NCBI GenBank assembly: GCA_038329865.1
Contig: JBBQNK010000004.1
Location: 62,001 to 126,000 of the forward strand
Direction: 5' to 3'
DNA length: 64,000 bases
From: JANMES01 sp038329865
Lineage (GTDB): Bacteria > Planctomycetota > Phycisphaerae > Tepidisphaerales > Tepidisphaeraceae
The notes below the pieces were generated by a model. The model was not told where the DNA came from. It searched no databases and saw nothing but the letters and a program-made list of their open reading frames with translations. Positions 1 through 8,270 of this stretch are shown in pieces (position 1 is the first letter of the stretch; every line of letters begins with the position of its first letter). The translations under genes were made by a program, and so were the position numbers.

Positions 1-1
1 C

Positions 2-175
2 GTCTGCCCCAAGTGCTACCGCGACAAGAAGGATGCCGAGAAGGCCGCCGACGCGCGTATCAGCCGCATCAACAACGCCTATAAGGGCACGGAAACCAAG
101 CGGATGTGGCCGTACTACGTCGTGCTGGGAATTCTTGCGGCGATCATCCTCGCGCGGAAACTGCACCTGATCTGA
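2..175 (+). CDS. C-terminal fragment of a zinc-ribbon-like membrane protein
   Basis: The gene starts upstream of the window; 57 codons are visible up to a TGA. The fragment opens with VCPKCY, one half of a CxxC zinc knuckle, continues through a charged linker rich in Lys and Asp, and ends with a single hydrophobic helix (YYVVLGILAAIILA) and a short KLHLI tail. It is probably a small membrane protein with a cytoplasmic metal ribbon. The family is not recognisable from this piece. The frame is open throughout and the composition matches neighbouring genes. Confidence 0.6.
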   Translation, partial: VCPKCYRDKKDAEKAADARISRINNAYKGTETKRMWPYYVVLGILAAIILARKLHLI

Positions 176-329
176 ACCTGACGCATCGTTGCCGTTTACT
201 TTTCACGCCGGTCACGACTCGACTGAGCTCGTCGAAGTCTTTGCGGCGGGATTCTGGAATCCGGTCGCCCAGCAACCGGCGTGACGAGGTCTCGCGTCGC
301 TGGATTTTCCGGTACACTTCCGCCCAGCG

Positions 330-1763
330 ATGAAACCGGTCAAATCGATTGTCACCGCCTGCCTGATTATTCCTGCCATTGCGATTCTCGCGTTCGGGCC
401 GCGCTCGGACCAAGACCTGCCGAAAGATCGCGTCATTGTCGACTACTGGGAGAAGTGGACGGCCGACGAAGAAGCGCAGATGCGCGAGATCGTCAACGAG
501 TTCAACGACACCGTCGGGAAAGACAAGCACATTTATGTGCGGTACGTCTCGACCAGCAGCGTGAACCAGAAGACGCTCGTAGCCACCGCCGCCGGCGTGC
601 CGCCGGATATTGCGGGGATGTGGGACGGCAACCTGGTGCAGTTCGCCGAGCTCAACGCGCTCGAGCCGCTGGACGAACTGGCCGCGGAGTACGGCATCAC
701 GTCGGCCACGTACAAACCGGTTTACTGGAACGCGTGCAACTATCACGGCCACCTGTACGCGCTGATCAGCACGCCGTCGACGATCGCGCTGCATTACAAC
801 ACGAAGATTTTCGCCGACAACGCCGACAAGCTCCGCGCCGTCGGGCTCGATCCGACTCGCGCGCCGGCGACGATCGACGAGCTGGACCGATGCGCCAAAG
901 CGCTCGACGTCGTTGACGAGAAAGGCCACATCATCCGCAGCGGCTACCTGCCGATGGAGCCGGGGTGGTACGTCACATCCACGCATCTCTGGTTCGGCGG
1001 GGAGATCTGGAACCCGGCCACGGAGAAGTTCACCTTCACCGATCCGAAAGTCGTGGCGGCCTACGCATGGCTGCAGAGTTACTCCAAGCGGCTGGGCAAG
1101 GATGCCGTCAGTGAGTTTAAGAGCGGGACGGGGAACTTTGATTCGCCGCAGAATCCGTTCCTGATCGGCTCGGTCGTCATGGAGCAGCAGGGCCCGTGGA
1201 TGGCGAATTACATCCTCAACCTCAAGCCGAGCATGGACGGGCTGGCGGATTCCAAGGGAGACGATTTCAACCTGCCGCTGGCGGACCGGCTCAAGCGCCT
1301 GCAGTGGGCGGCTGCGCCGTTTCCTTCGGCAGTGCCGGGGTTGAAGGACGTCACCGTCGCCAATTTCGACACCTTCGTCATCCCGCGCGGCGCCAAACAC
1401 CCGAAGGAAGCGTTCGAGTTCATGGCGTACGTGAATCGGCAGGACGTGATGGAAAAACTCTGCAAGATGCACAGCAAGAATTCGCCGCTGGCGAAGGTGA
1501 GCCGGGATTTTCTCGAGCATCACAAGAACCCGTACATTCAGGTATTCGAGGACCTGGCCAACAGCCCCAACGCGCACTCCGTGCCGCAGATCCCGATCAT
1601 GCCGGAAGTGGGGACCGAGATGAACCAGATGATCCAGACGCTGGTGCTGCACACAGACGTCGAGCCGCTCACGGCGTTGCAGAATTGCCAGGACGTTCTG
1701 CAGAAGAAGTACGACAAGTTCATGGAGATTCAGAAAGCCCGCGAAGCCGCGGGAGTAGAGTAG
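330..1763 (+). CDS. ABC transporter sugar-binding protein (family 1)
   Basis: This 477-residue protein is the likely extracytoplasmic receptor of a carbohydrate ABC importer. An N-terminal hydrophobic segment (about residues 7-22) serves as signal peptide or anchor. There is no convincing lipobox; Cys11 lies ahead of the hydrophobic core. The mature part reads as a family 1 solute-binding protein: an early IVDYWEKW strand, a GVPPDIAGMWDGN segment, the ALHYNTKIF hinge region and a late EAFEFMAYVN segment. Length is typical. Two MalF/MalG-type permeases and a GH29 fucosidase follow, so a fucosylated sugar is a reasonable guess for the ligand. No ATPase gene is adjacent, so a shared MsmK-like ATPase elsewhere is inferred. 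Confidence 0.88.
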   Translation: MKPVKSIVTACLIIPAIAILAFGPRSDQDLPKDRVIVDYWEKWTADEEAQMREIVNEFNDTVGKDKHIYVRYVSTSSVNQKTLVATAAGVPPDIAGMWDGNLVQFAELNALEPLDELAAEYGITSATYKPVYWNACNYHGHLYALISTPSTIALHYNTKIFADNADKLRAVGLDPTRAPATIDELDRCAKALDVVDEKGHIIRSGYLPMEPGWYVTSTHLWFGGEIWNPATEKFTFTDPKVVAAYAWLQSYSKRLGKDAVSEFKSGTGNFDSPQNPFLIGSVVMEQQGPWMANYILNLKPSMDGLADSKGDDFNLPLADRLKRLQWAAAPFPSAVPGLKDVTVANFDTFVIPRGAKHPKEAFEFMAYVNRQDVMEKLCKMHSKNSPLAKVSRDFLEHHKNPYIQVFEDLANSPNAHSVPQIPIMPEVGTEMNQMIQTLVLHTDVEPLTALQNCQDVLQKKYDKFMEIQKAREAAGVE

Positions 1764-1767
1764 GGTC

Positions 1768-1832
1768 GGCGTGCGGGCTTCAGCCCGCATGTCTGCGCGT
1801 GAGGAAACACGCGGGCTCAAGCCCGCACGCCA
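1768..1832. repeat. Palindrome family 'GCGGGCTTCAGCCCGC'
   Basis: Inverted repeat between the binding-protein and first permease genes. The arms are 1768-1791 and 1810-1831, and each is itself a small palindrome around GCGGGCTtcAGCCCGC. A lone half copy (GGGCTGAAGCCCGCATG) lies near 10107-10123. It resembles REP-like intergenic elements. It leaves an in-frame extension upstream of the permease start, which should not be counted as protein. Confidence 0.8.
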
Positions 1833-1845
1833 GAGGAAAAGCGGA

Positions 1846-2805
1846 ATGATCTCGCGTCTCGAACGACGAAAAATGCAGAAAGGTCTGGCGTTCATCTCGC
1901 CATGGATGATCGGGTTCTGCGCGTTCACGCTCCTGCCGATCGGGCTTTCGCTTTACTACAGCTTTTGCGATTTCCCGATGGAAAAGCCGCCGTTCTACCG
2001 CGGCTTGGAGAACTATCACACGATCGCGCACGATCCTGTCTTCTGGAAATCGCTCAAAGTCACGGCCTACTTCGCGCTGGTGGCGCTGCCGCTGGGAATG
2101 ATCATCGCGCTGGTTTGCGCGATGCTCCTGAACGTGAAAATGCGCGGGCAGGCGATCTACCGCACGATCGTCTTTCTCCCCTCGCTCGTGCCGGCGGTGG
2201 CGTCGGCGATGCTCTGGCTGTGGCTGTTCAATTCCAAGCTGGGGCTGATCAATAAAGCGCTCGGGCCGATCATTTTTTCCGCGCCGGCGGGATGGATCGA
2301 GAGCTTGATCAACCACCTGTTCACGTTCAAAGACGGGCCGTTCCATTTCTCCACGCCCGGGTGGTTCAGCGACGCGTTCTGGGTCATGCCGGCGCTGATC
2401 TTGATGAGTTTCTGGGGCGTGGGAAACACGGTGATCATCTATCTCGCCGGATTGCAGGACGTGCCGCGCGACTTGTACGAGGCGGCCGAGCTCGACGGCG
2501 CGGGGACGTTCGCCAAGATCTTTCACGTCACGCTCCCGTCGATTTCGCCGGTGATTTTCTTCAACCTGGTGATGGCGATCATCGGCTGTATGCAGGCGTT
2601 CACCGTGCCCCAGCTGATCGTCCCCGGCGGCGGTCCGGACCGCTCGGCTTACTTCTACACGATGTACCTGTACGACGAAGCGTTCATCAACCTGCACATG
2701 GGCAAGGCCAGCGCCATGGCGTGGATCCAACTGCTGATCGTGCTGGTGCTGACGGCGCTGGTGTTTTTGTCGAGCAAGCGATGGGTGCATTACCAGGGAA
2801 AGTGA
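1846..2805 (+). CDS. Carbohydrate ABC transporter permease (MalF type)
   Basis: This 319-residue inner-membrane permease should form half of the importer channel. The ATG at 1846 is chosen over an in-frame start at 1771 because the 25 extra residues are encoded by the palindrome just upstream. About six membrane segments are visible, beginning with FISPWMIGFCAFTLLPIG. The cytoplasmic EAA loop, which docks on the ATPase, reads EAAELDGAGTFAKIFHVTLP at about residues 213-232. It sits between the binding protein and the MalG-type permease, in the usual gene order. Confidence 0.92.
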   Translation: MISRLERRKMQKGLAFISPWMIGFCAFTLLPIGLSLYYSFCDFPMEKPPFYRGLENYHTIAHDPVFWKSLKVTAYFALVALPLGMIIALVCAMLLNVKMRGQAIYRTIVFLPSLVPAVASAMLWLWLFNSKLGLINKALGPIIFSAPAGWIESLINHLFTFKDGPFHFSTPGWFSDAFWVMPALILMSFWGVGNTVIIYLAGLQDVPRDLYEAAELDGAGTFAKIFHVTLPSISPVIFFNLVMAIIGCMQAFTVPQLIVPGGGPDRSAYFYTMYLYDEAFINLHMGKASAMAWIQLLIVLVLTALVFLSSKRWVHYQGK

Positions 2806-2826
2806 TGCGACGGATTCGGTGGGCTT

Positions 2827-3007
2827 TCGGTGGCACAGATATTCCTGCCTGTGACGAAGCGAGGTACGCCGCGATTCGTACGCGGAGGCGCGATCGATGG
2901 GCTAAAGAGTACGGGCGGAGGAATACCTCCGCCCGTCACAGACAAGAATGTCTGTGCCACCGAAGTCGAATGCGAATTCTGACAGACAAGAATGTCTGTC
3001 CTACCGA
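2827..3007. repeat. Palindromic element, class A (copy 1)
   Basis: Copy 1 runs from TCGGTGGCACAGATATTCCT to its inverted counterpart ending in GTCTGTGCCACCGA (2827-2964). The interior holds GACGAAGCGAGGTACGCC and CGATTCGTACG, shared with the copies at 8042 and 9946. A further one-arm fragment (GACAGACAAGAATGTCTGTC) follows at 2980-3007. It sits between the two permease genes and fills almost all of that gap. Confidence 0.88.
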
Positions 3008-3045
3008 AAGACGCAAACGAGGATGAATCGACCGCGGATAAATTC

Positions 3046-3954
3046 ATGAGCAAAGCGATCGACTATAAATACGCGCCCCCGGCCAAAAAGACGGAGCCGA
3101 AGGAGCGATCGGCCCGCAACGCGTGGTTGGTGCACGCGCTGCTCTGGATCGTCTGCGGCTGCGCCATCGTGCCGTTCTTGTGGATGCTCAGCACCAGCCT
3201 GAAGACCGCCGACCAGACGCAGGCGTACCCGCCGCAGTGGTGGCCGGCGCCGTTTCAGTGGTCGAATTATCTCGACCTGTTTCACGCGAAAAAATTCAAC
3301 TTCCTGCTCTGGACGCGCAACACGCTGATCATCGAAGTGCTGGCCGTCAGCGGCACGACGATTTCGAGCGCGTTCGTCGCGTACGGGTTTGCGAAGATCA
3401 AGTTCAAGGGTCGCGGCCTGCTGTTCGCGGTTATGCTCTCGTCGATGATGATCCCGTTCCCCGTGACGATGGTCTCGCTGTTCAGCATGTTCCGCTGGCT
3501 GGGCGATCACACCGGCACGCCGTGGTTGGGAACGTTCAAGCCGCTGTGGGTGCCGGCGTGGTTCGGTGGCGCGTTCAATATCTTTCTGCTGCGGCAGTTC
3601 TTCCTGACCGTGCCGGAGGAATTGAGCGAGGCCGCCCGAATCGACGGGTGCAGCGAGCTGGGGATTTTCTTCCGGATCATCCTGCCGCTCTCGCGACCGG
3701 CGTTGACGGTCGTCGCGCTCTTCGCGTTCATGGGCACGTGGAACGACTACCTCGGCCCGCTGATCTACCTGCAACGCCCCGAGCAATTCACGCTCGCGCT
3801 CGGCCTGCAAAACCTGCAAAGCCAGCACGGCGGCACGCCGTGGCACCAACTGATGGCGGCGAGCATGCTGGTGATTCTGCCGGTGCTGGTGATCTTCTTC
3901 CTGGCGCAGAAAACGTTCATCGAAGGCATCGCGACGACGGGGATGAAAGGGTAA
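3046..3954 (+). CDS. Carbohydrate ABC transporter permease (MalG type)
   Basis: This 302-residue inner-membrane permease is the second half of the channel. The ATG at 3046 (MSKAIDYKYA) is preferred. An earlier frame from 2992 is read from a repeat element and would add non-homologous residues. Six membrane helices start at ALLWIVCGCAIVPFLWMLST, a typical MalG first segment. The EAA loop reads SEAARIDGCSELGIFFRIIL, followed by PLSRPALTVVALFAFMGTWN, both strongly conserved in this family. The fucosidase gene follows after 111 bp that is mostly palindrome. Confidence 0.92.
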   Translation: MSKAIDYKYAPPAKKTEPKERSARNAWLVHALLWIVCGCAIVPFLWMLSTSLKTADQTQAYPPQWWPAPFQWSNYLDLFHAKKFNFLLWTRNTLIIEVLAVSGTTISSAFVAYGFAKIKFKGRGLLFAVMLSSMMIPFPVTMVSLFSMFRWLGDHTGTPWLGTFKPLWVPAWFGGAFNIFLLRQFFLTVPEELSEAARIDGCSELGIFFRIILPLSRPALTVVALFAFMGTWNDYLGPLIYLQRPEQFTLALGLQNLQSQHGGTPWHQLMAASMLVILPVLVIFFLAQKTFIEGIATTGMKG

Positions 3955-3989
3955 CCTGTGGGGATGAACCACAGGCCAGCGATCAAGAC

Positions 3990-4074
3990 GAACGTCGAAC
4001 ATCGAACATCGAACTCCGAACGTCGAATCGCCATTCGAAGTTCGGCGTTCGATGTTCGGCGCTCGATGTTCGCA
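3990..4074. repeat. Palindromic element, class D (GAACATCGAAC type)
   Basis: This AT-poor palindrome has a left arm made of tandem CGAACATCGAACTCCGAACGT-type units and a right arm of GTTCGGCGTTCGATGTTCGG units. Similar elements, read by frame as 'RRTSNIER', are widespread in planctomycete and verrucomicrobial genomes. The last unit (GCTCGATGTTCG) contains the ATG at 4066, which is the likely start codon of the fucosidase. Confidence 0.85.
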
Positions 4075-5433
4075 TTCCGCTGGTTCGCATCTCTTGCAAC
4101 ATTGGCAATCACCGGTTCGCTCGCTTTTCCGCATCGCGCCTTCGCCGAAACTCCCGCAATGCAACCGGTCGAAACTAAGGAGCAAAAGGACGCCCGCATG
4201 GCGTGGTGGCGGGAGGCGAAGTTCGGGCTGTTCATCCACTGGGGCCTCTATGCCGTGCCGGCTGGGACTTATGACGGGAAGCAGATCCCCGGCATCGGCG
4301 AGTGGATCATGAACGACGCCGAAATCCCCATGGACGTCTATCAGAAGTACGCCGAGCAGTTCAACCCGACGAAATTCGACGCCGACGAATGGGTCTCGCT
4401 CGCCAAGGCGGCGGGGATGAAGTACATCGTCATCACGTCCAAGCACCACGACGGCTTCGCGATGTTTCACTCGGCCGCTTCGAAGTTCAATATCGTCGAC
4501 GCTACGCCGTTCAATCGCGACGTGATCAAAGAACTGTCGCTCGCCGCCGCCAAGCAGGGGATCAAGTTCGGCGTGTATTACTCGCAGTCGCAGGACTGGA
4601 ACCACCCGGGCGGCGACGCCGTCCACCGCGAGGCCAACCCGCACCGCGGTTGGGACCCCGGCCAGGCCGGCTCGTTCGATGAGTACCTCAAAACCGTCGC
4701 CGAGCCGCAGGTGCGTGAGCTACTGACCGACTACGGCCCGATCAGCATTTTGTGGTGGGACACGCCGCAAAAAATCACGCCCGCGCAGGCCGGGCGATTG
4801 CACGAGTTGCTCAAGCTCCAGCCGAATATCATCACCAACAATCGCCTCGGCGGCGGCTTCAAGGGCGACAGCGAAACGCCCGAGCAGGAGATTCCCGCGA
4901 ACGGTTTTCCCGACGGCCGAAACTGGGAAACGTGCATGACGATCAACGACACGTGGGGCTACAAGTCGTACGACAGGAATTTCAAATCGACGGAAACACT
5001 GGTGAGGAATCTGGTCGACATCGCCAGCAAGGGCGGGAACTATTTACTGAACGTCGGCCCGGATGCGACGGGCGTGATCCCGGCCGGCGAAGCGGATCGG
5101 CTGAAAGAAGTTGGCAAGTGGATGAAGGTGAACGGCGAATCGATCTATGGCACGACGGCGAGTCCGTTTCCGAAGCAGCCCTCGTGGGGGCGGATCACGC
5201 AGAAAAACGAGAAATTATTTTTGCATGTATTTGATTGGCCGAAGGAAAGATCGGTCAGATTGCCTGGCGGGAGGCAGTTGGTTAAAGCGTATTTGCTATC
5301 TGACCCGGCTAAATTGCTCAAATACACGTCCGAACGCGAGGAAACCATTGTCGGAATCCCGGCCGCCGCTCCTGATCCGATCGATTCGGTGATAGTTCTG
5401 GAATTGGCAGCGCCGGCGATCGCTCCCAAATGA
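4066..5433 (+). CDS. Secreted alpha-L-fucosidase, GH29
   Basis: This 455-residue retaining glycosidase removes alpha-L-fucose from glycans. The N terminus is a signal peptide (MFAFRWFASLATLAITGSLA, cleavage likely after RAFA). GH29 hallmarks follow in order: AWWREAKFGLFIHWGLYAVP, YIVITSKHHDGFAMFHS, and GVYYSQSQDW. The catalytic nucleophile is most likely Asp232 in ISILWWDTP. The late NGESIYGT segment is typical of the family. The start at 4066 gives a clean signal peptide; the frame is open to 3958, but that stretch is repeat DNA. With the ABC importer upstream it suggests use of fucose-containing polysaccharide. Confidence 0.93.
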   Translation: MFAFRWFASLATLAITGSLAFPHRAFAETPAMQPVETKEQKDARMAWWREAKFGLFIHWGLYAVPAGTYDGKQIPGIGEWIMNDAEIPMDVYQKYAEQFNPTKFDADEWVSLAKAAGMKYIVITSKHHDGFAMFHSAASKFNIVDATPFNRDVIKELSLAAAKQGIKFGVYYSQSQDWNHPGGDAVHREANPHRGWDPGQAGSFDEYLKTVAEPQVRELLTDYGPISILWWDTPQKITPAQAGRLHELLKLQPNIITNNRLGGGFKGDSETPEQEIPANGFPDGRNWETCMTINDTWGYKSYDRNFKSTETLVRNLVDIASKGGNYLLNVGPDATGVIPAGEADRLKEVGKWMKVNGESIYGTTASPFPKQPSWGRITQKNEKLFLHVFDWPKERSVRLPGGRQLVKAYLLSDPAKLLKYTSEREETIVGIPAAAPDPIDSVIVLELAAPAIAPK

Positions 5434-5448
5434 TTCACGTTCAAGTAA

Positions 5449-5530
5449 ATCGTCATCCTGAGGTACTCCGAAGGATCTAGCCTGGTCGCGCAGGAAGCTA
5501 GATCCTTCGGAGTACCTCAGGATGACGATT
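5449..5530. repeat. Palindromic element, class B (copy 1)
   Basis: Near-perfect inverted repeat: ATCGTCATCCTGAGGTACTC, then CGAAGGATCTAGC, a 15-nt loop, and the exact reverse complement arm. It lies between the convergent fucosidase and ydbL genes, so it could terminate transcription in both directions. Other copies are at 12084, 14095, 17325, 19346, 47062 and a decayed one at 60453. This sequence type is common across many bacterial phyla. Confidence 0.92.
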
Positions 5531-5569
5531 TCGCGTTTGCGATTGACATGAGTGTTGCCAGAATTTTCG

Positions 5570-5953
5570 CTACGCCTTCTTCTTCCACCCGTCCGCGCCT
5601 TTGAGATATTCGCCAGATTTGGCCTTCTGAAAATTTCGCAGCGCATTCCGTTCGGCCACCTTCTCCGGCGTTACGCCTTCCTGGTCGGCGATGAGCTGGT
5701 AGAGCTTGGCCCGATCGGAATTTTCCGCGTCGATGAGTTGTTGTCCTTCGCCGTCGATTTTTTCTCGCGCCTCGAGCACGCCGGTAGACGTTTCGCCGAT
5801 CACGCCGGCGGCCTTGAGCTTTTGGACGGCGGGGTAGCGCTCCTGGAAATTCTTCTGCAGCGCCTTCATCGCGTCGCTGTCGGCCCGCGCGAAATTCGCA
5901 GCGCCAAGCAGCATGGAAAGTCCGGCTAAGAGTGTGAATAAATAGCGGTTCAT
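5570..5953 (-). CDS. ydbL: YdbL-family periplasmic protein (DUF1318)
   Basis: This 127-residue protein has a signal peptide (MNRYLFTLLAGLSMLLGAAN, cleavage after ARA) and a DUF1318 core: FQERYPAVQKLKAAGVIGET, then an EAREKIDGEGQQLIDAENSD helix and an RAKLYQLIADQEG helix. In E. coli YdbL modulates the YdbH-YnbE intermembrane bridge. The gene overlaps ynbE by the 4-nt ATGA, so translation is probably coupled. The gene order ydbH-ynbE-ydbL is the same as in enterobacteria. The C terminus is lysine-rich (GWKKKA). Confidence 0.88.
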   Translation of the reverse strand: MNRYLFTLLAGLSMLLGAANFARADSDAMKALQKNFQERYPAVQKLKAAGVIGETSTGVLEAREKIDGEGQQLIDAENSDRAKLYQLIADQEGVTPEKVAERNALRNFQKAKSGEYLKGADGWKKKA

Positions 5954-6183
5954 TGTGCGCCTCCGTTTGATGCGGGGTTCGTTGTAGGTTCCGTTGCCGC
6001 CGGGGTGGCGGGCCTGGGCGTGCGATCTTCATAAGCGAAGAACTGGTCGAGCTTCTGGTCGATCTTGATGTTCACGTCCATGACGATGTGGATCGGCTTG
6101 TCGCCGCCCTCCACAGCCACGCGGGCGCAACCGCCGGCCGCGGCGCACATTGCCAATACTAAAATAATCGCCGAGTGTTTCAT
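5950..6183 (-). CDS. ynbE: YnbE-family outer-membrane lipoprotein
   Basis: This 77-residue lipoprotein has a signal peptide ending in the lipobox AAGGC, with lipidation at Cys19. The core IHIVMDVNIKIDQKLDQFF matches YnbE, which multimerises and extends the beta-groove of YdbH to reach the outer membrane in E. coli. A Pro/Thr-rich tail of about 25 residues (PATPAATEPTTNPASNGG) is an addition not expected in the 61-residue E. coli protein. It sits 41 nt after ydbH and overlaps ydbL by 4 nt. Confidence 0.85.
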   Translation of the reverse strand: MKHSAIILVLAMCAAAGGCARVAVEGGDKPIHIVMDVNIKIDQKLDQFFAYEDRTPRPATPAATEPTTNPASNGGAQ

Positions 6184-6224
6184 GGGCTCCTTGAGTCAGA
6201 TCGATCAGATCGAGTCAGAGTCGT

Positions 6225-7835
6225 TCATTGTCCCGACAACTGTCCGGCAATGCCAAGATAAAATTCGAGCAGGTCGTCCACGTTGCTCAGGTGAAGTTCG
6301 AGGTCGACCGCCTTCTTCGCGCCCGCGTGACCGCGCCCGGCCAGGTGAGCATCGGCCGACAGCGCACCGTCGGCGGGGTGAAGCGTGAGTGTCAACTGCT
6401 CGTAATCCAAGTCCTGCAGCGCCTGGATCACGTCCTGCTTCAGCTTTTCCTGCTCATCTTTTTTGGCGGCCTGCTGAGCGACGCTCTGGGCAACTTTAGC
6501 CGCGTCGGCGATCTGCAGCTGGCCGGGGCCGATATTTTTCAGTTCGCCGTGACCGAAGCCGAGGCGCTTGCCGTCGATCCGCAAGGGCAGGTAGAGGTCG
6601 ATTCGTCCTTCACCGCTCGCTCGGCCGGAGGCGAATGACTCGAGCAGTGGCTTTAGATCGATGCTGGTGCCGTTGATTACTAGGTCGGTCGGCCGGCCCG
6701 GTTGAATCCGCACGTTTTCACATGACAGCAGTCCGCCGAGCCAGGCACAGCGGGCTTTTTGAATCGTCACGTTACGCTGTGCATCGACCGTGAAGGTGGA
6801 CGAGCCGTCCGTCACCAGCATCTTGCCGATGCGGGCGGACGCGACCGTAAAACATTGCGACTTCGATTCCATGTTCGGCCCGTACGCGAGCGAAGCGGCC
6901 AAGCCGTCGACGCGGGCGTTGTTGTCTTCACTCGCCACGGCAAGCCCGACGGCGCTGAGCTTGTAGCTCGGCGATTCGTCGGCCGGCCAGGCGGCTTCGA
7001 AATTCAAGACACCCTTCTCGAACTGAAGTTTGGTGACGCGGTCCTGGCCGTACGGAATGCGGGCGATGAGGTCGCTGGGCTCAACGCGTGCGGAAAGCGA
7101 ACGGCTGGGCCCGTCGACGATGTAATGCACGTCGGCCGATGTATTGCCGGACAACTTGGTGTGAAAGGAAGGCAAAAGTTCCTGCAGCACTGCCGCGAGG
7201 GCGGGGATATCAACGGCGCTCGACGCGGCGCGGAGATCGTATCGATTCTTCGCCGGCTCGAGCGTGCCGACGACGTGAACCGCCGACGAAGTTTCGCGGA
7301 CTTCGGCATCGAGGAGCAATTTGCCGTCGGCCTGCACGGTGAGCGCGCCGGAAATCGGCAGGCGAAATTCCTGATGCGGCGTTTTCAAGGTGACGACGGA
7401 ATCGACGAGTTCAATGTGATCGAGCGGCAGGGTTTCATCTGTGGCCGATCCATCTTCGGCCGGCTGAGTGGTAGCTTTGTGGCTGAGCAGTTCGCCGATG
7501 ACACCGAGATCGACTTGCCCGGCCTTCAGGTCGATCAGCAGGCTGAGTCCTTCCGCGCGGAGCCCAGTAATCCGGCCGTGCGCGAGGGCAGCTGGGTTAT
7601 ACTCAATGACGAGTCGCTTGACGGCGGCCGTATCCGACGCTTTGAAATCGACGAGGCTAGACTGGAAGAGGCTGACGCCCGAAACGCCGTAGGTCGCTTG
7701 GCCGAGTCCCGCGTTGCTCAGCACCTTGGCCACCTGCCGGCGAACGACGATCGGCAGGATCACGAAATACACGACCGCCACGACAACGCCGGCCAGGCCG
7801 ATCAGTCGCCAAACCCATTTGCGTCTCCGTGACAT
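6225..7835 (-). CDS. ydbH: YdbH-like AsmA-superfamily intermembrane lipid transport protein
   Basis: This 536-residue protein has one N-terminal inner-membrane helix (about residues 6-28) and a long beta-rich periplasmic domain. The C-terminal segment with ALQDLDYEQLTLTLHPADGA and AVDLELHLSNVDDLLEFYLG is the YdbH signature. E. coli YdbH, one of three AsmA-like proteins that move phospholipid to the outer membrane with YhdP and TamB, is about 880 residues, so this version is short. The ATG at 7835 (MSRRRKWVWRL) is chosen because upstream in-frame codons run into the tRNA terminator. The YnbE and YdbL genes follow in the same operon. Confidence 0.85.
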   Translation of the reverse strand: MSRRRKWVWRLIGLAGVVVAVVYFVILPIVVRRQVAKVLSNAGLGQATYGVSGVSLFQSSLVDFKASDTAAVKRLVIEYNPAALAHGRITGLRAEGLSLLIDLKAGQVDLGVIGELLSHKATTQPAEDGSATDETLPLDHIELVDSVVTLKTPHQEFRLPISGALTVQADGKLLLDAEVRETSSAVHVVGTLEPAKNRYDLRAASSAVDIPALAAVLQELLPSFHTKLSGNTSADVHYIVDGPSRSLSARVEPSDLIARIPYGQDRVTKLQFEKGVLNFEAAWPADESPSYKLSAVGLAVASEDNNARVDGLAASLAYGPNMESKSQCFTVASARIGKMLVTDGSSTFTVDAQRNVTIQKARCAWLGGLLSCENVRIQPGRPTDLVINGTSIDLKPLLESFASGRASGEGRIDLYLPLRIDGKRLGFGHGELKNIGPGQLQIADAAKVAQSVAQQAAKKDEQEKLKQDVIQALQDLDYEQLTLTLHPADGALSADAHLAGRGHAGAKKAVDLELHLSNVDDLLEFYLGIAGQLSGQ

Positions 7836-7856
7836 GTCGGCACCGTTCCCGCCAAC

Positions 7857-7883
7857 AAAAAACCCCGTCCGGCAGGGACGGGG
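7857..7883 (-). terminator. Rho-independent terminator after tRNA-Gly
   Basis: On the minus strand an 8-bp stem CCCCGTCC/GGACGGGG with a 5-nt loop is followed by six T residues. It lies just downstream of the tRNA and just upstream of ydbH, so it should separate the tRNA transcript from the operon. Confidence 0.85.
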
Positions 7884-7889
7884 CGAATG

Positions 7890-7962
7890 AGCGGGCGAAG
7901 GGGTTCGAACCCTCGACATTGACGTTGGGAACGTCACGCTCTACCAACTGAGCTACGCCCGC
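7890..7962 (-). tRNA. tRNA-Gly (anticodon CCC)
   Basis: Reading the minus strand: acceptor GCGGGCG pairs with CGCCCGC; the D arm contains AGCTCAGTTGGTAGAGC; the anticodon stem TGACG/CGTCA encloses loop TTCCCAA, giving anticodon CCC; the T arm contains GGGTTCGAACCC. The discriminator base is U, as in bacterial tRNA-Gly, and no CCA is encoded. A terminator follows. Confidence 0.95.
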
Positions 7963-8041
7963 GCTGACGGAAATTGTATCGGGCGGGGGGCGTGGTTCGC
8001 AAATCTGAGCGGCGAAGGATGAGCAGGCGAGATTTCATTCT

Positions 8042-8167
8042 TCGGTAGGACAGACATTTCTGTCTGTCACGAAACGAGGTACGCCTCGATTCGTACCGAT
8101 CGGCGTGACACGATTGATGGACAGATGAGTACATCCTTCCACGACAGACAGGAATGTCTGTCTTACC
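8042..8167. repeat. Palindromic element, class A (copy 2)
   Basis: It begins TCGGTAGGACAGACATTTCT and ends with GACAGACAGGAATGTCTGTC. The inner part keeps GAAACGAGGTACGCCTCGAT and GATGAGTACATCC of the other copies. It occupies the middle of the 308-bp gap between the tRNA and the sigma-factor gene; apart from it I see nothing recognisable in that gap. Confidence 0.88.
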
Positions 8168-8270
8168 CATACAAATACGGCAAATTTGTACTGAAAACGC
8201 CTCCGCTGGTCTCTGCAATCGTTTTTTGTTTGATTATTTCAAACCCGATGCCGATAATTGCTTATCTCCG

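Noticed and set aside
144..1928. A 594-codon open frame on the minus strand opposite the binding-protein gene
   Set aside because: It is antisense to a well-supported gene; the sequence is Arg/His-rich without motifs, a usual effect of high GC content. The same holds for antisense frames at 32449-34428, 45293-47149 and 29563-30981.
8154..8270. Possible 39-residue extension of the sigma factor
   Set aside because: It begins in the class A repeat and has no family resemblance; the ATG at 8271 is a natural start.
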